Positions 48,363 through 57,532 of a DNA stretch of 64,000 nucleotides are shown here, in pieces; positions within the stretch are counted from its first letter, which is position 1, and each line of letters starts with the position of its first letter. A program made the translations under genes and the position numbers. The stretch is from Lentzea nigeriaca (GTDB taxonomy: Bacteria > Actinomycetota > Actinomycetes > Mycobacteriales > Pseudonocardiaceae). Where the stretch lies: positions 186,001 through 250,000 of the forward strand of contig NZ_JAFBCX010000007.1 of the NCBI RefSeq assembly GCF_016907955.1. Reading direction: 5' to 3'. Below the pieces are notes generated by a model. The model had not been told where the DNA came from. It ran no database searches and was given only the letters and a program-made list of their open reading frames with translations.

Positions 48363-49594
48363 TCGGAGATGCCGCCGATGACCGGCGGCGCGACCAGGCG
48401 CTCGTCACCGAACACGTCGTCGGTCTCGACCAGGTAGTCGGCCGCCTTGTGCTCGAGGTCGTCCTCGCCTTCGCCCTTCTGGCCGTGCGCCCCACCGGCA
48501 CCACCCGCACCGGCAGCACCGCCCTTGCCCGCGGCGCCGCCACCCATGGCACCGGCGCGCGCACCCTCCGGACCGGAGCCCATGCCGGGCATCATGCCGG
48601 CCTTCCCCGAGCCCTGACCGGACGAGCCGAGCGAGCCCGACATCGGGCCGAACGACTTGCCGCCACCGAGCTGACCACCGCGAACGCCACCGGTGCCACC
48701 ACCGCGCAGGCCACCACCGGGCGCGCCGGTGCTCGGCCGGGTGAACACCGGGCCAGGTCCGGGCGTCGGCGTCGGACGCGGGTCCGGAGTCGGCGTCGGG
48801 ATGTTCGTCGGGGGCGGGGTGTGGACCGGCGGCTGCGTCGGAGGCTGCGTCCACGACGTGTGCGTGGTGTCGCCGCCACCGGGCGGAGTCCAGGTCTGCG
48901 ACACGTGCTGCTGGGTCGACGGCGCCGTCCACGACGGGTTGGTCGTGCCCGTGTTGCCGGACGGCGAGTACGAGCCGGTCGAGGAGTAGCCGACGTGCGT
49001 GTTGGCCGTGCCCGAGGGGCCGGGAGGCGGCGTGTCGATCACGACCTGCGGCGGCGTCGGGAACTCACCGAGCGTCGAGGAGTTCCAGCGGCTGTCCGAC
49101 TGGTAGTCCTCCATGACCTTGACGGCCTGCGCGGCGGCGTTGTCCGCGGCGGCTTCCTGCCGCTCGTGGTCCACCTGCTGGCCGACGACGTGCGCCATGC
49201 CGATGGGGCCAGTGAGCACACCGACCCCGATGTCGAGGACACCGGGCTTCTCAGTGGTGACCGGGACCACCTCGGGCATCTTCTTGCGGGCGTCGGCGAT
49301 GAACTCGCCCTGCAGGCGCGCGGAGCTCTCCATCGTGGTCGCGCCCTGGTTGGCGTAGCCGGCCCACTGGGCCAGCGGCGACAGCGCGGCACCCGCGGTC
49401 TCGGCGGCGTCGGACTCCCAGCCGGCGCCCATCTTGGTCAGCGCGGTCTGCAGGTCCTCGTCGATCTGGGCGAGCGAGGTGGCGATGGTCTTCCAGCCCT
49501 GCTCGACCGGGATGGAGGCGGAGACGCCCGGGCCGGAGTTGATCATCTTGTACAGCTCGGGGTGGCCGTACCCCTGGAAACGGTGGTCAGTCAT
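48359..49594 (-). CDS. PPE-like type VII secretion substrate with Gly/Pro-rich tail
   Basis: A 411-aa protein. The N-terminal helical domain (1-175) has 'GHPELYKMINSGPGVS' and a 'GAGWESDAAETAGAALSPLA' turn, as in WXG/PPE folds. From about 180 it is Pro/Thr-rich ('PPPTNIPTPTPDPRPTPTPG'), and from about 290 Gly-rich ('GGGTGGVRGGQLGGGKSFG'), ending in an acidic 'VETDDVFGDERL' segment. This is like PPE-domain proteins of Pseudonocardiaceae, encoded beside EspG. It is probably exported and either wall-associated or extracellular. Confidence 0.75.
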   Translation of the reverse strand: MTDHRFQGYGHPELYKMINSGPGVSASIPVEQGWKTIATSLAQIDEDLQTALTKMGAGWESDAAETAGAALSPLAQWAGYANQGATTMESSARLQGEFIADARKKMPEVVPVTTEKPGVLDIGVGVLTGPIGMAHVVGQQVDHERQEAAADNAAAQAVKVMEDYQSDSRWNSSTLGEFPTPPQVVIDTPPPGPSGTANTHVGYSSTGSYSPSGNTGTTNPSWTAPSTQQHVSQTWTPPGGGDTTHTSWTQPPTQPPVHTPPPTNIPTPTPDPRPTPTPGPGPVFTRPSTGAPGGGLRGGGTGGVRGGQLGGGKSFGPMSGSLGSSGQGSGKAGMMPGMGSGPEGARAGAMGGGAAGKGGAAGAGGAGGAHGQKGEGEDDLEHKAADYLVETDDVFGDERLVAPPVIGGISE

Positions 49595-49609
49595 CGGTCA
49601 GTCCCCCTC

Positions 49610-49987
49610 TCAGCCCAGGTCCCGGTTGTGCTTGCCCCACATGGCCGTGTTGTCGCCCTCGACCTGGCGGTACTGCTCTTCGATCATCTTGAGCTGGTCG
49701 ACGACGCCCATGAGCTGCTTCTTGTACTGAGCCAGCGCCGTCAACGCCTTGTCGGTGGTCTGCTCCTTGAAGGCCTTCGCGGTCTCACTGCTGACCGGGT
49801 CGCCCGCCCACTCCGCAGGGGGCAGCTTGTCGAGTTCGCGCTCGATCTTGAGCTCGAACTCGTCCAGCGCGCGCTCGAAAGCCTTCCTGGCCTCTGGAAT
49901 GGCGGATGGGTCCACCTTCAGCTTGCGCTGACCGAACTCCGGGGGCAGCGACGACGTCCCCCCACCATCCACGTCCGCGAGATGCAC
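49610..49987 (-). CDS. Helical PE-like/WXG-type partner protein
   Basis: A 125-aa protein predicted almost wholly helical: 'PEARKAFERALDEFELKIER', a short break 'PPAEWAGDPVSSE', then 'ALTALAQYKKQLMGVVDQLK' and 'IEEQYRQVEGDN'. The Trp-containing turn between two helices fits an ESX secretion hairpin. It would pair with the PPE-like protein encoded 15 bases downstream and be recognised through EspG. No PE motif is obvious, so the PE label is by position. Confidence 0.65.
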   Translation of the reverse strand: MHLADVDGGGTSSLPPEFGQRKLKVDPSAIPEARKAFERALDEFELKIERELDKLPPAEWAGDPVSSETAKAFKEQTTDKALTALAQYKKQLMGVVDQLKMIEEQYRQVEGDNTAMWGKHNRDLG

Positions 49988-50101
49988 GGCACACCCTCCT
50001 CAGTACGGCCCCCAGAGTGGGCCGCGTGTGCATTTGGAACGACTTTAGCTCTGATGCATGACGCCGGTGACCGGTTCCCGGTAAAAGCGGAGTAGTTCTA
50101 C

Positions 50102-50701
50102 TCACTTCGCCGCGAGCGTCGTGGCGACGGCGGTGGCCAGCGTCTTGCCCCGCTCACACGCTCCGTCCAACGTGGATTCCGGACCGGCGGCGAACGGCAG
50201 GATCATCGTCACCAGCAGCATCTGCCCGTCGTGCACGTCGAGGTAGAGGCGGCACGATCCGGGCTTACCGCCCACGGTTTCCTGTTTGGTCTGGTAACCG
50301 GGGTAGCCGGCGACCGGGACCTCGGCGACCTTGGCCTCGCCGGCGTTCTTCTTCAGCACGTCGGGTCCGCCGTTGAGAATTGTGTCCAGGCCCCAGACGT
50401 ACTTGCGGTCCTCGAAGCTCGCGCCGCAGGCCTTGCTGCCCTCGCCGTACGCAGGCGCCGGGCTGCCCGGCTCAACGGTGCGGATGCTGAGGGCGGTCTT
50501 CGTCTCCGGCGTGATCAGCGTGCACGGGTCGAGCGTCTTGAGGTCGACGGCCTTGGGTCTGTTCACCGGTGCGGCGGCGGCTGAAGTTCCGGTCGTCGGC
50601 GCCCCGCTCGCCTGGTCTCCCGCGGACGGCTTCCCTGCTTCCTGCGAAGAACACCCGGTCAGGACCACTGCCAGCAACAACGGGACGGCAAGTCGACGCA
50701 T
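50102..50701 (-). CDS. DUF3558 family lipoprotein
   Basis: A 199-aa protein with a lipobox 'LLLAVVLTGCSS', an unstructured Ala/Ser/Thr stretch, then the DUF3558 core: 'LDPCTLITPETKTALS', 'KACGASFEDRKYVWGLDTIL', 'CRLYLDVHDGQMLLVTMI' and 'ACERGKTLATAVATTLAAK'. Cys pairs are likely disulfides. DUF3558 lipoproteins often accompany type VII secretion cassettes. TACCTT (50714-50709) seven bases before ATG 50701 suggests a leaderless start. Confidence 0.88.
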   Translation of the reverse strand: MRRLAVPLLLAVVLTGCSSQEAGKPSAGDQASGAPTTGTSAAAAPVNRPKAVDLKTLDPCTLITPETKTALSIRTVEPGSPAPAYGEGSKACGASFEDRKYVWGLDTILNGGPDVLKKNAGEAKVAEVPVAGYPGYQTKQETVGGKPGSCRLYLDVHDGQMLLVTMILPFAAGPESTLDGACERGKTLATAVATTLAAK

Positions 50702-50790
50702 GCGGGCCAAGGTAGCGGATCATGGCGCACGGAGTGTGCCGATTGGTGTGGTGCGCGTCACCCGGAAGGCCCATTGCCGGTGACCTCACA

Positions 50791-50808
50791 AAAAGGAAAC
50801 CTTCTTTA
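50791..50808. promoter_or_regulatory. Weak candidate operator upstream of the exo-glucosaminidase
   Basis: An A/T-rich stretch AAAAGGAAACCTTCTTTA stands out in GC-rich surroundings and is an imperfect palindrome. It loosely resembles GGAAA-type boxes reported for ROK repressors of chitosanase genes. The match is partial. Confidence 0.25.
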
Positions 50809-50851
50809 CGAAACCCCGAAGCGCCGCCGCCCCGATGCGTCGAGGAGCGAC

Positions 50852-53500
50852 ATGCTGCGCAACCGACCACTACCGACACTGGTCGTGGCCGCGATGGGCC
50901 TGGCCCTGCTCGTGCCAGGCACCTCAGCCAACGCGGGCCCTGTGCCCGGCACGGGAGCGGCGCTGAAGGTGGCCGCCGACCCAGGAACGACCTCCACCGT
51001 CCCCGACTGGCGCCTGCAGAGCAGCACGAAGGCGACCCAGACCGGTGACGTGATCTCCTCACCGGCCTACTCCGACACCGGATGGATGACCGTGCCCGCG
51101 CGGTCGACCGTGATGGCCGGACTGATCGCCAACAACAAGTACGGGGACGTCAACTACTCGGACAACCTCAAGAAGGCCGTCCGCGGCGACTTCCAGGTGC
51201 CGTGGTGGTACCGCAAGGTCTTCCAGGCGGACCCGCAGCCGGGCGTCAACACGTTCCTCAAGCTCAACGGCGGTGTGATCTCCCGCGGCGAGGTGTGGCT
51301 GAACGGCAAGAAGGTCGCCGGCACGGACACGGTCATCGGCGCCTACACGCACTACGAGTTCAACGTGACCAGCCTGCTCAAGAAGGGCGACAACGCCCTC
51401 GCGATCAAGGCGTCGCCGTCCGACCCCGCCAAGGACCTGGTGATCCACTTCATCGACTGGTCCCAGCTACCGCCCGACCGCAACCAGGGCCTGCACCGCG
51501 ACGTCGACCTCGTGCAGAGCGGCCCGGTCTCGTTGCGCGGCCTGCACGTCCTGACCGACCTGCCGCTGCCGAACCTGAACAGCGCCACGGTCACCGTGAA
51601 GGTCGACGCGAGCAACAACACCGGCAGCGCCGTCACCACGACCGTCGCCGGCAGCGCCGCGGGCCAGAACTACAGCCAGAACGTGAGCCTCGCCGCGAAC
51701 GAGACCAAGACCGTCACGTTCGCGCTCAACGTCAGCAACCCGCAGATCTGGTGGCCGTACCAGATGGGCGCGCAGCCGCTCTACGACGCGACCGCGTCGG
51801 CCACCGTGGCGGGCGCGAAGTCGGACGAGCAGAAGACGACGTTCGGCATCCGCGAGGTCACCTCGAAGATGATCAGCGGCAACATCCAGTACCAGATCAA
51901 CGGCAAGCCGATCCTGATCCGCGGTGGCGGCTGGGCGTCGGATCTCTTCCTGCGCACGAACGTGCGGAAGATCGCCGACGAGATGATGCTGACGAAGTCC
52001 ATGGGTCTCAACACGATCCGGCTCGAGGGCAAGCCGGAGAACGACGAGATCTACGACATGGCCGACCGCATGGGCATCCTGATCATGACCGGCTGGGAGT
52101 GCTGCTCGAAGTGGCAGAACACCAGCGGGTTCTCCGCGGAGGACAAGAAGGTCGCCGGCGCGTCCGCCGAGGGCGAGGCCAAGCGGATCCGCAACCACCC
52201 CAGCGTCTTCACGTTCCTGATCGGCTCGGACGAGGCACCGGCGGCCGCCGTCGAGACGATCTACCTGGACGCGTTGAAGCGTGCCGACTGGCAGACGCCG
52301 ATCGTCACCGCGGCGGCGCGGCGCAGCTCCCCGAAGCTCGGCGACTCCGGCATGAAGATGGACGGTCCGTACTGGTGGGAGCCGCCGGTCTACTGGTACA
52401 ACAACCAGAAGGGCGGCAGCGCGGGCTTCGCGTCGGAGATCGGTCCTGGCCTCGCGATCCCGGAGATGGACGAGCTGAAGAAGTTCCTGAGCCCTGCCGA
52501 GATCAGCAAGCTGACCGACTACAACGCCTCGCAGTACCACCTGTCGCCGTCGGGTAACTTCAGCAAGCCCGGCTTCTGGGGCACGGCGCTCGACAACCGC
52601 TACAGCAAGCCGTCCACTGTGGACGACTTCGTGCGCAAGGCGCAGCTGCAGCAGTACGAGACGAACCGCGCGCAGTTCGAGGCGTTCGGCCGCGACTTCT
52701 CCGACACCGGCGCCAACCAGGCGCAGGGCGTCATCTACTGGATGCAGAACGACCCGTGGCCCAAGCTCTACTGGCACCTCTACAACTACAACCTCGCGAC
52801 CGCGGGCTCGTACTTCGGCGCCAAGACGGCCAACAAGGCGTTGCACGCGCAGTACTCCTACGACGACAAGTCGCTCGCCGTCGTGAACATGGGCCTGGAG
52901 GCCAAGGAAGGTCTCAGCCTGCAGGTGACCGTCTTCAACTCCGACGGCACGCAGAAGGCGAACGAGACACGTCCGGTTCCGGCCAAGGCCAACGGATCCG
53001 TGCGGGTCGGCACCCTGCCGCAGCCGTCAGGGCTGTCCACCGCGTACTTCGTGCGGTTGCTGCTCAAGGACTCCTCCGGCAACGAGGTCGACCGCAACGT
53101 GTACTGGCTGTCCACCAAGGCGGACACGCTGAACTACAACGGCGGCGACTGGTACTACACGCCGCAGGCCCAGTACACGGACCTGAAGTCGCTGAGCTCG
53201 CTGAAGGCGGGCCAGGTGTCGGTCTCCACCAGCACCACGCCGGGCACGGACGGCAGGCAGGCCACGCACGTGACCATCAAGAACACCGGCACGTCCGTGG
53301 CGTTCTTCCTGCGCGCGTCGCTGCGCAAGGGCCAGGGCGGGCCCGAGGTGCTGCCGGCCGAGTGGACCGACAACTACATCACGCTGTTCCCCGGTGAGAC
53401 GCAGACGATCCGGGCCGAGTACCGGGCGTCCGACCTCGGCGGCACGCAGCCGGTGGTCGAGGTCTCCGGCCACAACGTGAGCAAGAGGTCGATCAGCTAG
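50852..53500 (+). CDS. csxA: GH2 exo-beta-D-glucosaminidase (CsxA-like)
   Basis: An 882-aa secreted enzyme; the signal peptide (1-29) ends 'GTSANA'. GH2 layout: an N-terminal jelly roll ('FLKLNGGVISRGEVWLNGKK'), Ig-like domain, TIM barrel ('INGKPILIRGGGWASDLFLR') and C-terminal beta domains. The exo-glucosaminidase subfamily has Ser-Asp in place of the usual Asn-Glu as acid/base, seen here as 'IGSDEAP' (Asp460), with the nucleophile in 'FASEIGPG' (Glu529). The spacing is close to that in Amycolatopsis CsxA. It releases GlcN from chitosan ends. ATG 50852 follows GAGGAG; GTG 50774 is less likely. Confidence 0.92.
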   Translation: MLRNRPLPTLVVAAMGLALLVPGTSANAGPVPGTGAALKVAADPGTTSTVPDWRLQSSTKATQTGDVISSPAYSDTGWMTVPARSTVMAGLIANNKYGDVNYSDNLKKAVRGDFQVPWWYRKVFQADPQPGVNTFLKLNGGVISRGEVWLNGKKVAGTDTVIGAYTHYEFNVTSLLKKGDNALAIKASPSDPAKDLVIHFIDWSQLPPDRNQGLHRDVDLVQSGPVSLRGLHVLTDLPLPNLNSATVTVKVDASNNTGSAVTTTVAGSAAGQNYSQNVSLAANETKTVTFALNVSNPQIWWPYQMGAQPLYDATASATVAGAKSDEQKTTFGIREVTSKMISGNIQYQINGKPILIRGGGWASDLFLRTNVRKIADEMMLTKSMGLNTIRLEGKPENDEIYDMADRMGILIMTGWECCSKWQNTSGFSAEDKKVAGASAEGEAKRIRNHPSVFTFLIGSDEAPAAAVETIYLDALKRADWQTPIVTAAARRSSPKLGDSGMKMDGPYWWEPPVYWYNNQKGGSAGFASEIGPGLAIPEMDELKKFLSPAEISKLTDYNASQYHLSPSGNFSKPGFWGTALDNRYSKPSTVDDFVRKAQLQQYETNRAQFEAFGRDFSDTGANQAQGVIYWMQNDPWPKLYWHLYNYNLATAGSYFGAKTANKALHAQYSYDDKSLAVVNMGLEAKEGLSLQVTVFNSDGTQKANETRPVPAKANGSVRVGTLPQPSGLSTAYFVRLLLKDSSGNEVDRNVYWLSTKADTLNYNGGDWYYTPQAQYTDLKSLSSLKAGQVSVSTSTTPGTDGRQATHVTIKNTGTSVAFFLRASLRKGQGGPEVLPAEWTDNYITLFPGETQTIRAEYRASDLGGTQPVVEVSGHNVSKRSIS

Positions 53501-55662
53501 AGGTCTCCGCGCAACAAGCTGTCGATGTCCTCAGGCGGGCCAGGGCGGGCGAAGAACCAGCCCTGGCCCGTGTCACATCCGAGCCTCAACAGCCGGGCGG
53601 CCTGAGCAGGCGTCTCCACCCCCTCGGCCGTGACGCCCAACGACAACGCGTGCGCCAGCTGGACCAGGGTCGCGACGATCTGCGAGTCGACCGGGTCTTC
53701 CTCGGTCTCGGCCCGCAGCCCCTCCATGAACGAGCCGGCGATCTTCAGCTCGTGCACGGGCAGGTGCTTCAGGTAGGCCAGGTTCGAGTACCCGGTGCCG
53801 AAGTCGTCGATCGCGATGCGCACACCCATGTCGCACAACGCCCGCAGCGCTTCCAGCGGCTCGTCGGCGGTACCCATGATCGCCGACTCGGTCAGCTCCA
53901 GCTGCAGGTGATGCGGCGGCAGCGCGCACTCGTCGAGGATCCGCTTCACGTCGCGGACCAGCTCGGGGTCGCGGGACTGGCGCACGGCGAGGTTCACCGA
54001 CACGAACGGTGCCGCGTCGCCGAACTCGACCAGCCAGCGCCGCGCCTCCTCGCAGGCCTTGTGGAGAACCCACCGTCCTAACGGGACGATGAGGCCGGTC
54101 TCCTCGGCCAGCTCGATGAACCGGTCCGGCGCGAGCCGGCCGAACTCCGGGTGCTGCCAGCGCACCAGCGCCTCGACGCCGACGACCGTGGAGTCCTCCA
54201 GGCGCACCAGCGGCTGGTACTCGACGTAGAACTCGCCGCGTTCCAGGGCTCGCGGCATCGTGGCCGAGAGCGTGAAGCGAGCGACCTCGCGGGCGTTGCG
54301 CTCCGGGTCGTACAACGCCCAGCGCGCCTTGCCGTCGGCCTTCGCCCAGTACAGCGTGATGTCCGCGTCGCGCATCAGGTCCGCCGACGTCGTGCCGGAC
54401 AGCTCCCGTTCGACGATGCCGATGGAGGCCGAGACCGACAGCTCGTGGCCCGCGATGCGGATCGGCGCCTCCAGCTCGGTCAGCACGCGGTCAGCCACGT
54501 CGACGATGTCCTGCTCGCCGGTCGAGCCCTCGACCAGGATCACGAACTCGTCGCCGCCCATGCGCGCGACCAGCTTGCCCTCGCCGGACACCGAGTGGTC
54601 GAGGCGGCGGCCGACCTCGACCAGGAGCTGGTCGCCTGTGTCGTGGCCGAGGGAGTCGTTGATGACCTTGAAGCCGTCCAGGTCGAGGTAGCAGAGGCCC
54701 GCCCGCAGGTGCTTGCCGCGGTTGTTGAACACGCGGCCAAGGCGTTCGAGGAACAGCGCCCGGTTCGGCAGGCCGGTCAGCGGGTCGTGCAGGGCCTGGT
54801 AGCGCAGCCGGTTCTGCAGCAGGTGGCGATCGGTGACGTCCTCGATCATCGCCACCTGGTACTGCGGCTCGCCGTGGTCGTCGCGGACCAGCGACAGCGT
54901 CAGGTGCGTCCACACCTGCTCACCGTCGGCGCGGTGGAAGCGCTTCTCCGCCCGGTAGTGGTCGCACTCGCCCGCGATGAGCTGGTCGTAGAGCCGCCAC
55001 ACGCTGCCCGCGTCCTCCGGGTGCATGAGGTCGCGCACGTTGTACTGGCGCATCTCCTCGACGCTGAAGCCGAGCATGTCCTGCAGGGCCTGGTTGACGT
55101 CGAGTATCCGGCCCTCGATGTCGGCGATGCCGATACCGATCGCGGCCTCGGTGAACATCGCGCGGAACCGGGCCTCCGACGCCCGCAGCATCGCCTCGGC
55201 CTGGTCGCGGGCGTCCAGGACGGCCGCCCTGATCGCCTCCTGCTCGGCGAGCGTGCGTTCCCGCAGGGCGCGGGCGTATCCGGCGGCCAACGCGCCCTGG
55301 AGGGCCGCCAGGCGGGACCGAAGGCGATCGTCACCGGCGGAGCCCAGCTCGGCCAGCAGGTCGTCGCCGAGGAGCTGGATGGTGCGGCCCAACGTGTCGG
55401 TGCCGGTGAAATGCGCGTCGACGAGCCGTGAGCCGATCTCGTAGCCCGGTGCCGTGCGGAACGGGCTCGCGAACAGCGCCTCGACGAGCATCTCGGTCAG
55501 GTCCTGGAGGTGCTGGGCGACCTCGGACCTCGTCATCGGGACATAGCTGGAACCGATCACCGCCGTCGCCCAGCTGCGCGCGAACGACTCGGCACCGGCC
55601 AAAACGGCCGGGTCCAAAGGAGAGCGGTCGTCACGCACCCGGTGGTCAACCCGTTCGGTCAT
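53497..55662 (-). CDS. PAS-GGDEF-EAL c-di-GMP turnover protein
   Basis: A 721-aa cytoplasmic protein. The N-terminal helical part (about 1-165) precedes a PAS domain ('FTEAAIGIGIADIEGRILDV') and PAC ('RADGEQVWTHLTLSLVRDDH'). A GGDEF domain with an intact 'MGGDEF' follows ('HDPLTGLPNRALFLERLG'), and an EAL domain with 'VGVEALVRWQHP' and 'IDDFGTGYSNLAYLKHLP'. Both active motifs look intact. RmdA of Streptomyces has the same PAS-GGDEF-EAL layout and acts mainly as a phosphodiesterase. ATG 55695 is an alternative start. It ends overlapping csxA by 4 bp. With RsiG it links the window to c-di-GMP signalling. Confidence 0.9.
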   Translation of the reverse strand: MTERVDHRVRDDRSPLDPAVLAGAESFARSWATAVIGSSYVPMTRSEVAQHLQDLTEMLVEALFASPFRTAPGYEIGSRLVDAHFTGTDTLGRTIQLLGDDLLAELGSAGDDRLRSRLAALQGALAAGYARALRERTLAEQEAIRAAVLDARDQAEAMLRASEARFRAMFTEAAIGIGIADIEGRILDVNQALQDMLGFSVEEMRQYNVRDLMHPEDAGSVWRLYDQLIAGECDHYRAEKRFHRADGEQVWTHLTLSLVRDDHGEPQYQVAMIEDVTDRHLLQNRLRYQALHDPLTGLPNRALFLERLGRVFNNRGKHLRAGLCYLDLDGFKVINDSLGHDTGDQLLVEVGRRLDHSVSGEGKLVARMGGDEFVILVEGSTGEQDIVDVADRVLTELEAPIRIAGHELSVSASIGIVERELSGTTSADLMRDADITLYWAKADGKARWALYDPERNAREVARFTLSATMPRALERGEFYVEYQPLVRLEDSTVVGVEALVRWQHPEFGRLAPDRFIELAEETGLIVPLGRWVLHKACEEARRWLVEFGDAAPFVSVNLAVRQSRDPELVRDVKRILDECALPPHHLQLELTESAIMGTADEPLEALRALCDMGVRIAIDDFGTGYSNLAYLKHLPVHELKIAGSFMEGLRAETEEDPVDSQIVATLVQLAHALSLGVTAEGVETPAQAARLLRLGCDTGQGWFFARPGPPEDIDSLLRGDL

Positions 55663-55722
55663 CTGCTCGGCCCTAACGCCACGAACGCGCAGCATACGGG
55701 CGGTCGCCGTATGGAGTCACCT

Positions 55723-56580
55723 CTACACCTTCCGGCCTACCGCGCCGAAGCCGGGAAACGGCCGTCCGGACCCGTCCAGGTCGTCAGGGGACTCCGGATT
55801 CCACAGGGGCAGCCGCACCGCGCCGGGTTCGACCAGCTCGAACCCCTCGAACAACTTCGTGAACTCGACCTTGTTGCGATAGGTCATCGGCGTGACGTTG
55901 CGGTCGTACATCGCCCGTGCGGCCCGGTAGGACCCGGTCTCCTCGTCCGGCTCGTACCCCGCGTGGGAGATGGCCAGGAAGCTGCCGGGAGCGAGACGGT
56001 CGCGGTACCCGCCGATGATCCCGATCGGGTTCTCGTCGTCGGAGACGAAGTGCATCAACGCGATCATCAGCACCGCGGTCGGCTGCTCGAAGTCGAGCAG
56101 GTCGTTCACCTCAGGCGAGGAGAGGACCGATGCCGGGTCGCGCACGTCGGCCTGCAGCACGTTCACCCGATCGTTGCCACTCAGCAGCGACCGGCTGTGC
56201 GCGACGGCGACCGGGTCCATGTCGACGTAGACGACCTTCGCGGACGGATCGGCGGTCTGGGCGATCTCGTGCACGTTGCCCACCGTCGGGATGCCGGAGC
56301 CGAGGTCGAGGAACTGCCGGACGCCGCGACCCAGCAGGTAGCGGACGGCCCTGCGCAAGAAGGCGCGGTGGTTGAGGATGACGTCGCGCAGCTCAGGCAT
56401 GAACTCCAACGCCTTCTGCCCGACCGCGCGGTCGGCGGCGAAGTTGTGCGCGCCACCCAGCCAGTAGTCGTACACGCGGGCGACGCTCGGCCGCTCCAGA
56501 TCGATGTCCCCAGGCGCCCAGTTCGGCCGCTCCACCCGCTCACCCCGTTCGCGTTGGGTCAGTTCCCACCCATCATGCAC
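55723..56580 (-). CDS. DUF574 SAM-dependent methyltransferase
   Basis: A 285-aa protein. The family mark 'RPSVARVYDYWLGGAHNFAA' is near the N-terminus, followed by 'RQFLDLGSGIPTVGNVHEIA' (SAM binding), 'VVYVDMDPVAVAHSR', and 'VLMIALMHFVSDDENP'. Actinomycetes often have many DUF574 copies beside XRE/DUF397 genes; their substrates are unknown. Start GTG 56580; a downstream GTG at the 'ERPNWAPGD' stretch is also possible. Confidence 0.9.
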   Translation of the reverse strand: MHDGWELTQRERGERVERPNWAPGDIDLERPSVARVYDYWLGGAHNFAADRAVGQKALEFMPELRDVILNHRAFLRRAVRYLLGRGVRQFLDLGSGIPTVGNVHEIAQTADPSAKVVYVDMDPVAVAHSRSLLSGNDRVNVLQADVRDPASVLSSPEVNDLLDFEQPTAVLMIALMHFVSDDENPIGIIGGYRDRLAPGSFLAISHAGYEPDEETGSYRAARAMYDRNVTPMTYRNKVEFTKLFEGFELVEPGAVRLPLWNPESPDDLDGSGRPFPGFGAVGRKV

Positions 56581-56606
56581 CGCCTACTTGGCAGAATGCC
56601 GACCTC

Positions 56607-57530
56607 GTGAGGTTCCTGTGGGGCAACGGCGAACGCAAGCACCGCCGCCGGAAAAGTTTGCTACTGCCGACCATCCTCGGGTCCGTCGGGGCGTTTGTGC
56701 TGGTCGGCGGCCTGCTGCTGCTCCTCGACCCCGGCGCGCCGAAACACGAGGCCATCAAAACGGGTGGCCTCGCGGGCGGCGCGATCGTGGCGCTCTACGC
56801 CCTGTGGCTCAACGACCGGCGGCGGCGCGTCGAGGAGGCCCGCCAGGAGCTCGAGAGCCAGCGCATCGACCACGACAGGTCCCGAGTGGCCGACGAACGG
56901 TTCGCGCGCGCCGTGGAGCTGCTGGGACACGACACGGCCCAGGTCCGCGTGGGCGCGATGCACGCGCTCGCCGGCCTCGCGAAGTCGCGGACCGAGTACA
57001 CGCAGACCGTGCTGGACATCCTCTGCGCCTACCTGCGCCGTCCGTTCAAGTACTCCGACGACCCGGAGGACTTCGACGCGGAGCTCGGCGAGATCGAGCT
57101 GGAGGTCAGGCTGACCTCCCAACGGTTGATCGAAGACCTCCTGCCGCGCGCCGAGGAGAAGGACCCGGTCCGCTACGACCTCAACCTCACGAAAGCCCAT
57201 CTGCACTACATGGACCTGTCGTACCGGCACGTCGGCGACCTGATTCTGCGAGTCGCGCACCTGAACGAGTCCAACGCGTTCCACCACATGGTGATCCACG
57301 GCAACGTGTACCTCACCGAGGCGAAGGTGGCCGGCCGCCTCTACATGCACCACACCGAGTTCCGCGGCAAGGCGTGGTTCAGCCGGTTCTCCGCGCGCGG
57401 GCTCGCGGTGTTCACCGAATCGAGGTTCCTGGGCGAGACCAAGTTCGCCGGATCTGAGTGGGCGGACGTGAAGGCCGACGGCTGTACGTTCGCCGTGGAG
57501 CCCGAGCTGCCAGAGGCGTGGAGGAACTGA
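56607..57530 (+). CDS. Membrane-anchored pentapeptide-type protein, copy A
   Basis: A 307-aa protein. Two N-terminal hydrophobic helices (about 18-42 and 52-68: 'LPTILGSVGAFVLVGGLLLL', 'GGAIVALYALWLN') are followed by a charged helix and the domain 'ERFARAVELLGHDTAQVRVG', 'AMHALAGLAKS', 'TVLDILCAYLRRPF'. The last 110 residues look like a pentapeptide-style right-handed helix ('LNLTKAHLHYMDLSYRHVGD', 'NVYLTEAKVAGRLYMHH'). The family occurs widely in actinomycetes with unknown function. A near paralogue follows two bases later. Confidence 0.72.
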   Translation: MRFLWGNGERKHRRRKSLLLPTILGSVGAFVLVGGLLLLLDPGAPKHEAIKTGGLAGGAIVALYALWLNDRRRRVEEARQELESQRIDHDRSRVADERFARAVELLGHDTAQVRVGAMHALAGLAKSRTEYTQTVLDILCAYLRRPFKYSDDPEDFDAELGEIELEVRLTSQRLIEDLLPRAEEKDPVRYDLNLTKAHLHYMDLSYRHVGDLILRVAHLNESNAFHHMVIHGNVYLTEAKVAGRLYMHHTEFRGKAWFSRFSARGLAVFTESRFLGETKFAGSEWADVKADGCTFAVEPELPEAWRN

Positions 57531-57532
57531 GC

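Noticed and set aside
50774-50851. Earlier GTG start for the exo-glucosaminidase
   Set aside because: It would add 26 residues before the signal peptide; ATG 50852 has a good GAGGAG site.
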